Of a stretch of DNA of 64,000 nucleotides, positions 23,944 through 35,120 are shown one piece after another (within the stretch, counting starts at the first letter, position 1; each line of letters opens with the position of its first letter). Made by a program: the position numbers and the translations under genes. The notes beneath the pieces are model-generated. The model ran no database searches and was not told the origin of the DNA. It was given only the letters and a program-made list of their open reading frames with translations. Location of the stretch: assembly GCF_000346465.2 (NCBI RefSeq), contig NC_034014.1, positions 15,868,033-15,932,032 of the forward strand, written 5' to 3'. The DNA comes from Prunus persica (Eukaryota > Streptophyta > Magnoliopsida > Rosales > Rosaceae).

Positions 23944-24095
23944 AAAAGCACTGAAAAAGGGATGTTTAAATGATCCTAGATGCATTTGAAACAAAGAATA
24001 TATGATCAAAAGTTACTGACCTAAACAATCAAAAGTTACTTATGGAAAAGTCACCCTAAACAATCAAGATTTTTTTATATTTTTCAACTAAATTT
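23944..24095. other. Short intergenic piece
   Basis: AT-rich DNA between the solo LTR and the duplicated block; nothing recognisable. Confidence 0.4.
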
Positions 24096-24830
24096 TTCTG
24101 TTTTTCCCTTTAAGCAGATCAAAATTTCATACTCTAATTCAACAATTCAGTCTTCTAAAAGTCTCCTCTAACAATCTAAAGATCAAGTTCCAATTTTGTA
24201 CTAAACATATCTATCTGAAAATCAACCCAAAACATCAATCAAATGAAACCAAAGGCAGTTTATAACCACTACATGTCCTTCTTCATGTTAAAAAAGCTCC
24301 CGCAAAAAAACAAAAATTTTCAAAAAGCTTCAGCACACGAAAATGCATTAATATATAATAAAAAGCAATATCATATTGTTATCACTCCTATCAACCCCAA
24401 CCCCCCAATATCTTTCATAAACTAAAACCAAAACGTCAACAATATTAATATGTATCTAAGCACAGATCATATATGGAACGGCTTGTCATTGGTTCGAACC
24501 ACGTAACAATTACTTGCTCTATTCAAATTTATCCCAACCAATTGTCAATTGCTGCCATTAGCTAATTACTATGCTCTATTCATAGAACCGAAAACAATAA
24601 ATTGGAATTTCAACATAGAAACACACCTCTTGCTTAATAGAACCAAAAATAACAACCAAACAGCTCTATCTAAAGCAGCAAAATACCACCCACAAAACAT
24701 CAAAAGCAGACATGGTTAAGAAAGAAGAGGAGAAAAGGTAAGAAAAAACTGAAAGAATCAAAAAAATTGCAGTTTTTGGTTTTCTAGTCCCAAATATGTT
24801 TTTCTTTGCAGTGTTTTTATATGAGATGCT
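24096..24830. repeat. Direct duplication, copy A
   Basis: Matches 25317-26139 with many short identical runs (aacaatctaaagatcaag, gaaaatcaacccaaaacatc, tatgctctattca, aacatagaaacacacctctt, tttttatatgagatgct). No open frame with a domain. Copy A lacks pieces present in copy B, for example around 25620-25680. Confidence 0.85.
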
Positions 24831-25316
24831 CGAACTTCATTAGTCCACTAAGAAAACAAAAGATAAATCCTGGAAAACAAAAACAAACAGAGACAGAAGA
24901 AAACAGAATATCAGCCATCATCAAAATCCAAAGCAAAAATCACAAAGTGAAATTCGAGTTGTTTTTTCAAAGGAAAGCCACCAAAGTTGATGCATACATA
25001 TTACATGTGAGGCCGTAACATAGGGAGCAAACAGGCATGAAGGTAGTAACATTTGTGACTACTTGGTTCAATTCAATCCCATTGCAGAGTGCATATCTTT
25101 TGTACAAATTTGCTCTGCATATCTTTTGAATCTTTGGGATTTTACTTTAATAATAAAATAAAAATCATTCTTTGTATTTAACCCAGCTGATAAAAATGTT
25201 TATGGTTTTTGAAATGGTGGTTTAAGCCAATTAGGAGGAACTTGGTTGGTCAGCTATAAATACTCTCGTTTTCCATTTAAATTTTGTTTTATTTTAATCT
25301 CAATAGCTGATTCTGT
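24831..25316. other. Spacer between the two duplicated blocks
   Basis: AT-rich sequence with no gene seen. It is unique in the window. Confidence 0.4.
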
Positions 25317-26139
25317 AATTTTTCTGTTTTTCCCTTTTCCCCTTTTAAACAGATATCAAAATTTCATACTCTAATTCCACAATTGAGTCATCTCAAAGTC
25401 TCTTCTAACAATCTAAAGATCAAGCTCCAATTTTGTACTAAACATGTATGTCTGAAAATCAACCCAAAACATCAATAAAATGAAACCAAAGGCAATATTC
25501 CTTTTTCATGTTAAAAAAGCTCCCAAAAAAAAACAAAAAATTTCAAAAAGCTTTAGCACATAAAAAGGCATTAGTATATAATCAAAAGCAACATCATGCT
25601 GTTATCACTCTTATCAACAACCCTCCAAATTCCTATAAAATATAAATAAAATAAAATAAAAAACCCCTCCAAATACATCATATCTTCCATAAACTAAAAA
25701 GAAACAATCAAAAATATTAATATGTATCTAAGCACAGATCATGCATGAAACAGCTTGTCATTGGTTCAAACTACATAAGAATTACTTGGCTTTATTTACA
25801 ACTGTACAACCATAGCAATTAGTTCAAATTTATCCCAACCAATTGTCAATTGATGACATTAGCTAATTACTATGCTCTATTCAGAGAACCGAAAACAATA
25901 AATTGCAATTTCAACATAGAAACACACCTCTTGCTTAACAAAACCAAAAACAACCACAAAACAGCTCTATCTAAAGTAGCAGAGCACCACCTACAAAACA
26001 TCAAAAGTAGACATGGTTAAGAAAGAAGAGAAGAAAAAGCAAGAAAAAACTGAAAAATCGAAAAAATTGCAGTTTCTGGTTTTCTAGTCCCAAAACTATC
26101 CAAATATGTTTTTCTTTGTAGTGTTTTTATATGAGATGC
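25317..26139. repeat. Direct duplication, copy B
   Basis: Second copy of the block at 24096-24830, offset by about 1.2 kb. Copies differ by substitutions and indels, so the duplication is not recent. It could derive from non-coding parts of a former gene or from a repeat. Confidence 0.85.
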
Positions 26140-26358
26140 TTGATTAACATCCCTCAAATATAAATCCTTTTCGACATTGGCAATATCATAATGCAGCCAT
26201 AATCAAGTAATCAATCAAATTAATTAACAATGTTAGCAGAATTGTAGATCAATGGGCATTGACATAAGTGTTGTTCTATATCAGATTTTCCAATTAACAC
26301 AAATATTAGAGTCTCTAGAGAGCTTGAATCTAGCTTCGCATAACCAAGTTGAAAACTG
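26140..26358. other. Flank of the CACTA element
   Basis: AT-rich DNA with no gene. The last three bases (26356-26358, ctg) are the left copy of the CACTA target duplication. Confidence 0.5.
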
Positions 26359-26386
26359 CACTACTACAAAAAGTGAAAAAGACGAC
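26359..26386 (+). repeat. Left terminal inverted repeat of the CACTA element
   Basis: About 28 bp: cactactacaaaaa followed by gtgaaaaagacgac, matching the right end with few differences. Confidence 0.95.
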
Positions 26387-27388
26387 CAGAAAACAACGAC
26401 GGTCTAAGTGAAAATCGTCGTGGTTTTTAAAAAGACGACGGTTCTAAAAACACCGTCGTGTAATACAACCTTAGACAACTAAAAAATGGAGATTCAAATG
26501 GCTGTTCAAAAACAACGACGTACATAATTAAACAACCGACGTCTATTTGAAACAGATTTCCGCAGTGTAAAATCAATGCCAACAAAGAACGGCAGAAGTT
26601 ATGAATCGACCGACGTAGAAAGTAAAGACGACGATTTCAATAAAAACTGCCGTTTTTACTCATAAAATAACACGACGAGGTTTTCGTATAAGACGCCGTA
26701 TAATTACAAACAAATCCACGGCTTTAAAATACAAAATATCGCCGTATTAAATTAATGTACAACGACGGAAAATATAAATATATCGACGTCATTCTCTTAT
26801 AGTTCTACGACGTTATCTTTAAATCGTACAATAAAATTTAACGTCGTATTTATTCATTTTATACGTCGTACCTTTAATTTTAACCGTCGTCTTAATAAGA
26901 ATTTTTGTTAACAATTTTTTTCTTTGATTTTCTTATCCTACGTCGGTAGATCTACTTAATGACAAGAATTGAAATAACCACGACGGTTTATATAGAAAAC
27001 CGCCGACATAATCAGATTTGTCTGAGATCCCAAGGGTTACGAAATCTTACCAGATGGAACTCTGTTCCACATCATAATCTTAACAGATGACACAGATTTG
27101 CAAATATCGCGTCGTGTTAGTTTACAAATTCTAGAACATTAATTTCCCTCATTTTAAATTTCCTCGGGAAATAAAAATCTATTTATCACGCTTTGTAATT
27201 GAAAACTAAAATTGAAAGAATACGGGAAAAAAAACTCTATTTATAATTTAAAAATAAAATCCACGTCGGTTGTAGTACACTTAACGACGTTTAACAAAAT
27301 AATCTACGTCGATAATTATAAATCTACCGCCATCTTACCTTAATATAGACGACGAGAAAAGACGACGGTAGAACAGAAAACCGCCGTT
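26387..27388. repeat. Left subterminal motif array
   Basis: Words such as acgacggt, accgtcgt, acgtcgt and gccgtcg occur roughly every 15-40 bp in both orientations. In En/Spm elements subterminal short motifs of this kind bind the element's own regulatory protein (TnpA) and control transposition; that the motifs here do so is inferred. Confidence 0.85.
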
Positions 27389-27456
27389 GTTTCAGTTTCT
27401 TTAACAGTTTGGTCCTTTATCTTTCTGCAGGACTTGTATAGTTCAAAGCATTGACA

Positions 27457-27841
27457 ATGTCTTCATCATATCTCCCAGCAACTACTGATTCGATTGCTCA
27501 TGCTTTAGAGGCCATCTGAAGCCATTTCTATTCTTTATCGCATTCTTGAAACCCATCTTCTTCTTCTGAAGCTCTACGGATAAAGGAAGAGGCTATCACA
27601 AATCTGACGGATCTTCTTAGCCAAGAAAATCAAGAAGATTTCCCTGAGAAGCGAACTTTCCTTCGACAGCGAGTGGAGGCCAGGTTTGCATCTCTTTTGA
27701 TGGAAAGCAAGGAGTATTCAGAAGCACTAAGTGTCCTATCAGGCTTGATCAAGGAAGTGAGAAGGCTAGTTGACAAGCTTCTTCTTGTGGACATATATTT
27801 GATGCGAGTAAGCTCAATTTCTCTTTGAGAAAGACATCCAA
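27457..27841 (+). pseudogene. RPN6: Captured fragment of proteasome lid subunit RPN6
   Basis: The translation starts MSSSYLPATTDSIAHALEA, then (in a shifted frame) EAISILYRIL, then EALRIKEEAITNLTDLL, EKRTFLRQRVEAR, LLMESKEYSEALSVLSGL and EVRRLVDKLLLVDI, and (shifted again) ASKLNFSLRK. This is the N-terminal region of plant RPN6/PSMD11, a lid subunit of the 26S proteasome. Compared with the family, a block of some 55-60 residues between the QEN and EKRTF parts is missing. Stops at 27517 and 27547 and frameshifts make it non-coding as protein. A splice-acceptor-like ttatctttctgcag (to 27430) precedes the 5' leader, hinting that genomic rather than cDNA sequence was captured. It lies inside the CACTA element between motif arrays. 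Confidence 0.85.
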
Positions 27842-28329
27842 ATTATTGTCTTTGAGACGTGAGAGACTGAGAGAGGAAGAACTTGGAACCTTAAATGTAA
27901 ACCGAAAATGAATGAAAGCGACAAATTTATAGAATAAATTTTTAAAACCAACGGCGGTCCTTACAAAAAAACCGCCGTTTAAATTGTAAAATCAACGTCG
28001 GTATTATCGACGTATATTACAGAAATTCACGTCGGTAAATTAATAAAAACGACGTGTTAAATAATCTACCATGACGCGAGTTATTACTTATGTACTTTAA
28101 TTTTTGAGTTTACTACGACGGTACCTACAACACTACTGTCGTATTTATTTACCACGTCCGAAGTTAAATGTATCGTCGTATTTTGTAATTTATACGTCGT
28201 AGTTATATGTAACCGCCGTATTATTTTTTTGAAATGGTTTTATATGTAAGCAACTTTTCGTCTACCTGACATACACATGCGCTGTTTCCAAACCCGATTA
28301 AAAAGTTCAATCTCCCAGAGAAAACTTTT
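27842..28329. repeat. Second motif array and spacer in the CACTA element
   Basis: After the captured fragment, AT-rich DNA resumes, with ccgccgtt, acgtcggt, cgtcgta and similar motifs dense from about 27950 to 28225. No gene. Confidence 0.7.
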
Positions 28330-28441
28330 AGACTTTTTTCCTTGTCAGAGCACTGTCAGAGTATCTCATCGTCTTCCTCTCGTCTTCTTCGTCGTCTCTG
28401 AACTTAAACATAATCTTCCTCTTGCTTTCATTGCACGCAAA
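28330..28441 (+). promoter_or_regulatory. Likely 5' untranslated exon of the first CACTA gene
   Basis: A CT-rich leader (ctcatcgtcttcctctcgtc) ends at a strong donor, aaaag|gtaagctt (28441/28442). The matching acceptor is tttcacttgcag at 29302, 14 bases before the ATG at 29317. The inferred intron (28442-29302) is itself packed with cgtcgt-type motifs. Transcription start is not determined. Confidence 0.5.
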
Positions 28442-29316
28442 AGGTAAGCTTTCATTTTCACTATTTTGGTTGCTGTTTTGCATGCTCATACGTTTTTTGT
28501 TTGAAAAATCTTTTTACCTTTTTTCTGGCCAAAATCATTTTACTTCTTTCCAAGTTCGATAAAATATACAGACAAAGAGGGAAAGTTTCCAACTTTGAAG
28601 ACAACTACCTCAACTAAATAAGACGACGGTAGCTTCTTATGTACGTGGTTAAATATGTAGACCACGACGGTTCGTCAGTCGTTCTAGCGTCGTCTGAAAA
28701 TTGACAAAGTTCTTTTTAAAATTATAGTCTTTTTTTTATTTGCTTGTTTAATTGCAGGTTTGATTTCTCTGAACAATGGTTTTTGTTTTTCCCTAATTTG
28801 ATAAAATATAAAGAAAAAGAAAGTAGGGTTGGTATCTAATATAGACGACAGTATCTTATTGTTTTACGTCGTGTGAATGTTAATACCACGACGTCATATT
28901 AAAATACTGTCGTCTATATAAGATTCCAAAACTTTCTTTCTTGGCCTTGTATTTTATCAAATTAGAAAACAAAAACCATGGTTCAGAAAAATCAAATCTG
29001 CAATCAAACATTCACAGAGAAAGAAAGAAGGGTTTTGGATCCTTATATAGACGACGGTATATTACGACTGACGTCGTGTGAACATCAATACCACGACGTT
29101 ATATAAATATTTCGTCGTTTATAGTTAATTATCACGTCGTTTATAGTTAATTATTTCGTCGTTGTTTAATTACCTTGGTTTTAAACATTTATTACGTCTG
29201 AGATTATTTCATTGCGTCGTTTAAAATCATATCATACGTCGTATTTTATTAATAACTGTCGTTTGTATTCTTAATCTTTTCCTGAAATATTTTCACTTGC
29301 AGTTTTGTCTGTAAAA

Positions 29317-32300
29317 ATGGTTTCTCACCAAGACCAAAGTAAGGATTCTGGCTCCAAGAAAAATGGAGGTAAGGACCTTGGAATGGTACCTCCTCAAGTG
29401 AAGCCTTCGAAGAAGATGAAGTTTGCTTCATCATCTGCTGAGACAGAACGAACCAGCACGACAACAATCTCTGATGATTCAAAGTCTGGTCGAGGTATGA
29501 GCACAATGCCTCGTGTTGTGAAGAGAAAACTTCAGAAACTGAGGCCAATTGTTGAATACAATAAAAGGGGGAAAGGAATTGGCCAAGCACATAGTGAGAT
29601 GCAGTCCTACATTGGTGTGTTGGCACACTCCAAAGTTCCACTTGTGGACATGAAATGGGCTCAAATCCCCAAGGATATAAAGGAGCAGATTTGGGAAGCA
29701 GTTGACATTGCTTTTGTGGTAGGTCAAGGGGGCAAGAGCTCTGTGTTAGCTTCTGCTGCCAAGAAATGGAAGGATTTCAAGTCTACACTAATGAGGCAAT
29801 ATATCCTTCCATACACCAATGACAGGGAGAGATTAAGCCAACCCCCTGAAACATATAAATTCATAGAGAAAGCACAATGGGATGCCTTTGTAGCTTCAAG
29901 GTTATCCAAAGATTTTGAGTCTGTGCATTCTCAACATGCACAGATTAGGGAGAAACTTGAGTACAATCATCGATTGTCTCGAAAAGGATATGCTGGTTTG
30001 GAGGATCAATTGGAGGAAACCATGCCTGGGGTAGAAATTGATCGATCTACCTTATGGAAGAGAGCTAGACAGGACAAACATGGTAACATCTCGGATCCAA
30101 AGGTGGCAGAGAAAGCAAAATTAATTGTAAGCCTACTCACTCTGTTTTAAATTTTTATTAAACTGTGAATAATTCTTATTACGTCTTATGTTATATTTTG
30201 CGTCGTGTGAATGATATTACCATGTCGTTAAAGGTCTAAATCAGGAATCACTACTCTGTTTTCTGTAATTATAGCATAAGATGTCGGTGGTTCATTTTTG
30301 CGTCGTTTGTATTGAATTACTACGTCGAAATGTTTTAAACAAGGTCGTTAAAGGTGTGAATATTGAATCCTCCCTCTGTTATCTGTAAATAAAGCATAAG
30401 ACGTCAGTGGTTTATTCATTTCGTCGTTTTAAAAACTAACCACGTCGGTTTAAAAACTACCGTCGTGATAAATTATAATAACGTCGATTTATATGTTATT
30501 GCGTCGTGTGAAATTATATAATACGTCGTTTGTATATAAATAACCGTCGTGTGTTTTTGTTCTTACTTTTTTATATATCTTTGTTTTAGGATGAATTGCA
30601 AAAACAAGTCTCGGAAGGCAAAGTCACTGTTTCTGGCAGCAATGATGTGCTGACCATGGCTTTGGGCCCCGAACATCCAGGCAGAGTGAGAGGAGTAGGT
30701 GCTGGGATCTCACCAAGGCAATATTTCAATTTACCCAAACCACAGAGAGTGAGCTTTGACGACCGTTTGAAGGACAGTTTAAGAGTTCTCCTTCAAGAAG
30801 AGACTAAAAAGATGGAAGCTAAGGCAAGGGAAAAGGCTTTAAGGATGGAGGCTAGAACGAAACAATTGGTAGAGGCTGAGAGGGAGCATTTCCTGAGTCA
30901 GCTTTCCCAATTAATTCCCAATTTTGATCCAAGCATGCTTAAACCCAGAATTAGCCAAAGTCCCAAAAATCCAATGTCTGACAAAGCAAGCTGCTCTGGA
31001 GGTGATGTGAGATCCCAGCATTTTGAGGATGATATTGCCAAAAATGGGAAACATCAGGAAGAAAAGATAACATATCTGAACTTTGAATTCTCTGTTTTTT
31101 TAAAAACCATTAGACGTCGTTATTATTAATAAAACCGTCGTTTGAAATACATACCACGACGATTTTAAACATAAACCGTCGTTTGTATTTCAATACCACG
31201 TCGTATTTAGTTTACTTGTTTTACACGCCATTAAACGTCGTTATTTTTAAACTTTGTGGTTTTTAGACGACGGAGTTAGTCATTCCCGAAGTAATAGATG
31301 AAGGGAAGACAGAAGAAAAACATGATGAAAAGGAGAAAGAAGATGACGACCATGTATGTTCACATAACTTTGCCTTTTTTATTTGTTTTTCAAAATTCCA
31401 GACGTCGATATTTTTCTTTAAACCGTCGTTTGTTTACAACTTAGACGGCGGAATTTTTTTTAAGACGTAATAAATTATTCACCACGACGGTTTCTTCAGA
31501 CGACGTTTAAATTCTTTTCAGACGACGTTTTATTCCTTAAACCGTCGTTTTTATTGAATTACCACATCATTTTTTTTATTTCTTTAAACAGGTTATTAAA
31601 GTTGTTGATTATTCAAATATGGAGGCGCCATCTTCTTTAAACTCCCTTTGTCGTTATGTGGAAACGACACTCGTGCCTCATGATAAGACCCTGCACTTTA
31701 CAATTGATAAGGAGGTGTTTGGTCTAGAGCGCGATACCTTCCTCCTGCCTGAAGATATTACACAATTTGCAGGCATGGAAGAAATAGGAGCCACTGTCAT
31801 TGCTGTATATATGAGGTTTGTCATTCTAAAATAATACGTCGTTGGTGTATTTATTGCGTCGTCTTAACCAACTAACCACGTCGTTAGTATATCATAACGT
31901 CGTTGTCTATTTCAGTACGTCGTGTGAAATTTTATAACACGTCGTTTTGTTATACATAACCGTCGTGTTTTTTTGTATATATGAGGTTTGTCATTCTAAA
32001 ATAATACGTCGTTGGTTTATTTATTGCGTCGTCTTAACTAACTAACCACGTCGTTAGTATTTACCGTCGTGATAAATATATTATAACGTCGTTGTCTATT
32101 TCAGTACGTCGTGTGAAATTTTATAATACGTCGTTTTGTTATACATAACCGTCGTGTGTTTTTTTGTGCTGACTTGTTTATATTATTTTATATATTTAGG
32201 CACTTGCACGATGTTTTGAAACGAGCAAATATGTGCAATATGGTTGGCTTTATCGACCCTGCTACAGTTAGTGCCAGCTCTGGCACAATAGCTGACAGAT

Positions 32301-33150
32301 CACGCCTACTAGCAGCTCGACTTCAGAAGGCTGACGGTGAACAGATTTTCCTGATGCCTTACAATCCAGGGTTAGTCTCCTTAACAGGATTTTGTTTTTA
32401 TGATTTTCAATAAATTACAGCGTATAAACTAACCACGTCGGTGTTTTATTTTATTGAGTCGTTTGAAACTACTAACCACGTCGGTAGTTATTTATCGTCG
32501 TGATAAATGTAAAATGTCGTCAATTGCTACTTTATTTCGTCGTGTGAAATATTATAATACGTCGTTATTGTAAATAACCGTCGTTTTTATATTAATTTTG
32601 TGCAGTCGTCATTGGATCTTGCTGATTGTAAGAGCAAAGAGAGAAACCGTCTATTTTTTGGATCCTCTGCCAGGAAATCGTGTGGTCGATGAAGAGGCCA
32701 AAAACATTGTGAACAGTGCTATAAAAATTTATAATTCTCACATAGCCAGACCAGGCCGTAAGGCAGTCATTTGAAAAACTCTGTCAGGCACACCAAAGCA
32801 ACCCAGCAATGTCGAATGCGGGTATTATGTGATGCGCTTCATGAGGGACATCATCATGGATCCTGCCTTGGGGTTTGAGAAGAAGGTAAGAAGAAATTAC
32901 CTTCATACATTTTACGTCGTTTTTTGTATTATCAACGACGGTCATGTAAAATTACCGTCGTTGAATAGATATAGTACGTCGATTATGAAAAATATCGTCG
33001 TCTGTGATTGAATTTCTTTTTATTTATAAACCCTAATAGTCATTGTTTATGCAGTATGCCAAGGGAAAACAGGAAGCGCCATACCCCAAAGAAGCAATTG
33101 ATGAAGTCCGGAATGAATGGTCAGAGTTTGTTTGCCTTCACCTGGAATAG
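29317..33150 (+). CDS. CACTA-encoded Ptta/En-Spm protein with Ulp1-like protease (7 coding exons, one in-frame stop)
   Basis: Predicted exons: 29317-30126, 30590-31093, 31267-31353, 31592-31815, 32200-32370, 32606-32885, 33055-33150. All junctions keep phase and have GT/AG borders; the donor after 31093 is weak. Exon 1 carries the plant Ptta/En-Spm transposase-like domain (SYIGVLAHSKVPLVDMKW, then AAKKWKDFKSTL). Exon 2 has a charged helix rich in E, K and R and a QLIPNFDPSMLKP segment. Exons 4-7 form a Ulp1/C48 cysteine protease: catalytic His in GRHWILLIV, Asp in VYFLDPLPG, Cys in VECGYYVMRFM. Such proteases cleave SUMO or similar peptides in other families; the substrate here is unknown. 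A TGA at 32772-32774 cuts the frame before the Cys, at a site where relatives often have Trp. The start was chosen as the first ATG after the leader acceptor. Confidence 0.8.
31807..32155. repeat. Tandem duplication in an intron of the first CACTA gene
   Basis: About 170 bp starting at tatatatgaggtttgtcatt (31807) is repeated from 31976. The first copy contains the end of exon 4 and its donor site; the second lies wholly within the intron, so the donor sequence occurs twice. Motif words (tacgtcgt, ccgtcgtg) are included. The copies differ by a few bases and a small insertion. Confidence 0.9.
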
Positions 33151-34309
33151 GGGAATTATTGAACACTTGATATTTATGTATAATGTACAAATTTTGTCTA
33201 TAATATATAATGTAAAAATTTGTTGAGGTTTTCTTAAATTAAAAAAAAAAAAAACAAACATACAAATTGCGTAACCGACGTGTAATACTTTTCCAACGAC
33301 GTAATAAAGTCAAAAGCCGTCGTTTTTTGTTGTTTCGTTTTAACCAAATCCGACGTAAAAGGATATTTAGACGACGTTCTTTGAACAATTGAGTCGTTTA
33401 TGGTTTACAACGTCTTCAATTTCTTAAGGATTCAGGGTAGTACTTTATAACGACAGCGGTTAAGTCGTGGAATATATATTTTACGTCGGATAGTTAAATA
33501 TCCGCCATGGTTTCTCATTTAAACGACGTCATTTTAACAACTTAGTCGTCTATTACAATTTACAATGTCTAAAATTTATTAACACCGACGTGGTTTGTTG
33601 TTGTGATAAGAATATTTTATTATTTTTATATCAAAATATTCAAAATAAATTTAAAATAAATCAGAAAAATGCAAAGTCAACTCCTATGAAGTCATTGATA
33701 TATTTTCTTCCCCCTAAACCTTGAAAATATTCATTTTGAATAACAAAAATTTAAAATGACCATCCAAAATAAAATTGTTTTGATGAGTCATAAAATCACT
33801 TCTAGTTTTATGGTTTAGGGTTTAGAGTCTAGGGTTTAGAGATTAGGGTTGTTATTTATTGGGGTTTATTTTTAAAGTATAATTTTTGGGTAGTATAGGG
33901 TATATATTAGGCTGTAAAACCATAAACCCTTTTATAAACTTAATTTTTAAAATTATATAATTTAGTTTTAAGGGTTTAGGGTATTAATTGTTAACGACGG
34001 TGGTTGAGTCGTGGAATACATATGTTATGTCGTGCAGTAAAATATCCGACATGGTTTCCACTTTAAACGACGTCATTTTAATATGTAAGTCGTCTATTAT
34101 AATTTACAAGGTTTTCAATTTCTTAACTTCGACGTGGTTTTTCAGTCGTCTTTATATCAAAATATTCAAAATAAATTTAAAATTAATCCGAAAAATGAAC
34201 GTCAAAATAAACGGCGTTACGTTCAGTGTTTTCGTCGTGGAATATTACATTTACGTCGGTTCTTGTAGAACTTTCGCCATGGTTTTTCTTTCGACGTTTT
34301 AAAGAGCGC
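33151..34309. repeat. Inter-gene motif array of the CACTA element
   Basis: This spacer separates the two genes. It has an A-run (33241-33254), then cgacgt/cgtcgt-type motifs from 33275 to 33600 and 33990 to 34300. Between lies a telomere-like patch (ggtttagggtttagagtc, 33821-33850). No gene; the frame 33988-34302 is a shadow. Confidence 0.7.
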
Positions 34310-35105
34310 GCGCTCTAAAAATTTTCGCGCGCCCTAAATTTTTTTATATTTGGCTCTTATTCTTATACTTCTAACCCTGAACCCTAAAATTTTCAGATTT
34401 CGCGCAACATAACATTCGCTCTCTCACTTCTGCTCTAATTAAAAGTTGCACTCTCCAGGCTCCGTCGAATCTGTGAGCTCGTCCAACCTGTAAGTACAAA
34501 CCCTATCTTCCCCTTGTAAATTCATTGAATGATATTAGGTTGTTTTGTTAAAGGGTTTTAGGTATATGCTTTGCGATCTGTTAATAATGTGCTTATAGGT
34601 ATGGGTTCATGGATTTTCTGTTTAATGGGTTCATGGATTACATTATCTGTTATGTTGAATTGGGAATGGTTTTAATTTTGTCGGATCTTTTAATCACCCT
34701 ATGTTATGTTGAATTGGGAATGGATTTATTGTTTTCATGCTTGGTTTCATGTATATGTTGGTTTCTTGCTTGGTTTCATATATATGTTGTGTTCTTAATG
34801 GGTTTTGGGTTCTTGAAAATAAACTGAGACACGACGCCTTTTTAGGCATACGACGACGATTACACGACGGTTTATGAAAAAACCGTCGTTGTATTACTTA
34901 TACACGACGGTTTTTTCATAAACCGTCGTTTGTATTACTTATATTAGACGATGTCTGTTGAAAATCCGTCGTCTATATATGCCAAATACGTCTGTTTTTG
35001 TTTAAAACCCGTCGTCTCTGTTGTGTATTACTTGCTATTAGATCTTTGTATAATCTGCTATAGTGATGGTCATTGCCTGTATTTTCACTTTATTATAGAT
35101 AATAG
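34310..35105 (+). promoter_or_regulatory. Promoter, leader exon and leader intron of the transposase gene
   Basis: A GC-palindromic patch (gcgcgcgctc, 34314-34335) and a T-rich patch (tttttttatattt, 34339) are followed by a leader-like stretch (34390-34490) ending at a strong donor, ccaacct|gtaagtac. The acceptor is gataatag near 35105, about 15 bases before the ATG at 35121. The intron carries motif words at 34830-35015, including head-to-head pairs such as cgacggtttatgaaaaaacc and gtcgt. The transcription start is not known. Confidence 0.5.
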
Positions 35106-35120
35106 GTTATAGTGTCGGAG

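Noticed and set aside
26387..29270. Regularly spaced ACGACG/CGTCGT motifs as a CRISPR-like array
   Set aside because: Motifs are only 6-9 bp, irregularly spaced and in both orientations, inside a plant CACTA element; no constant repeat and no cas genes.
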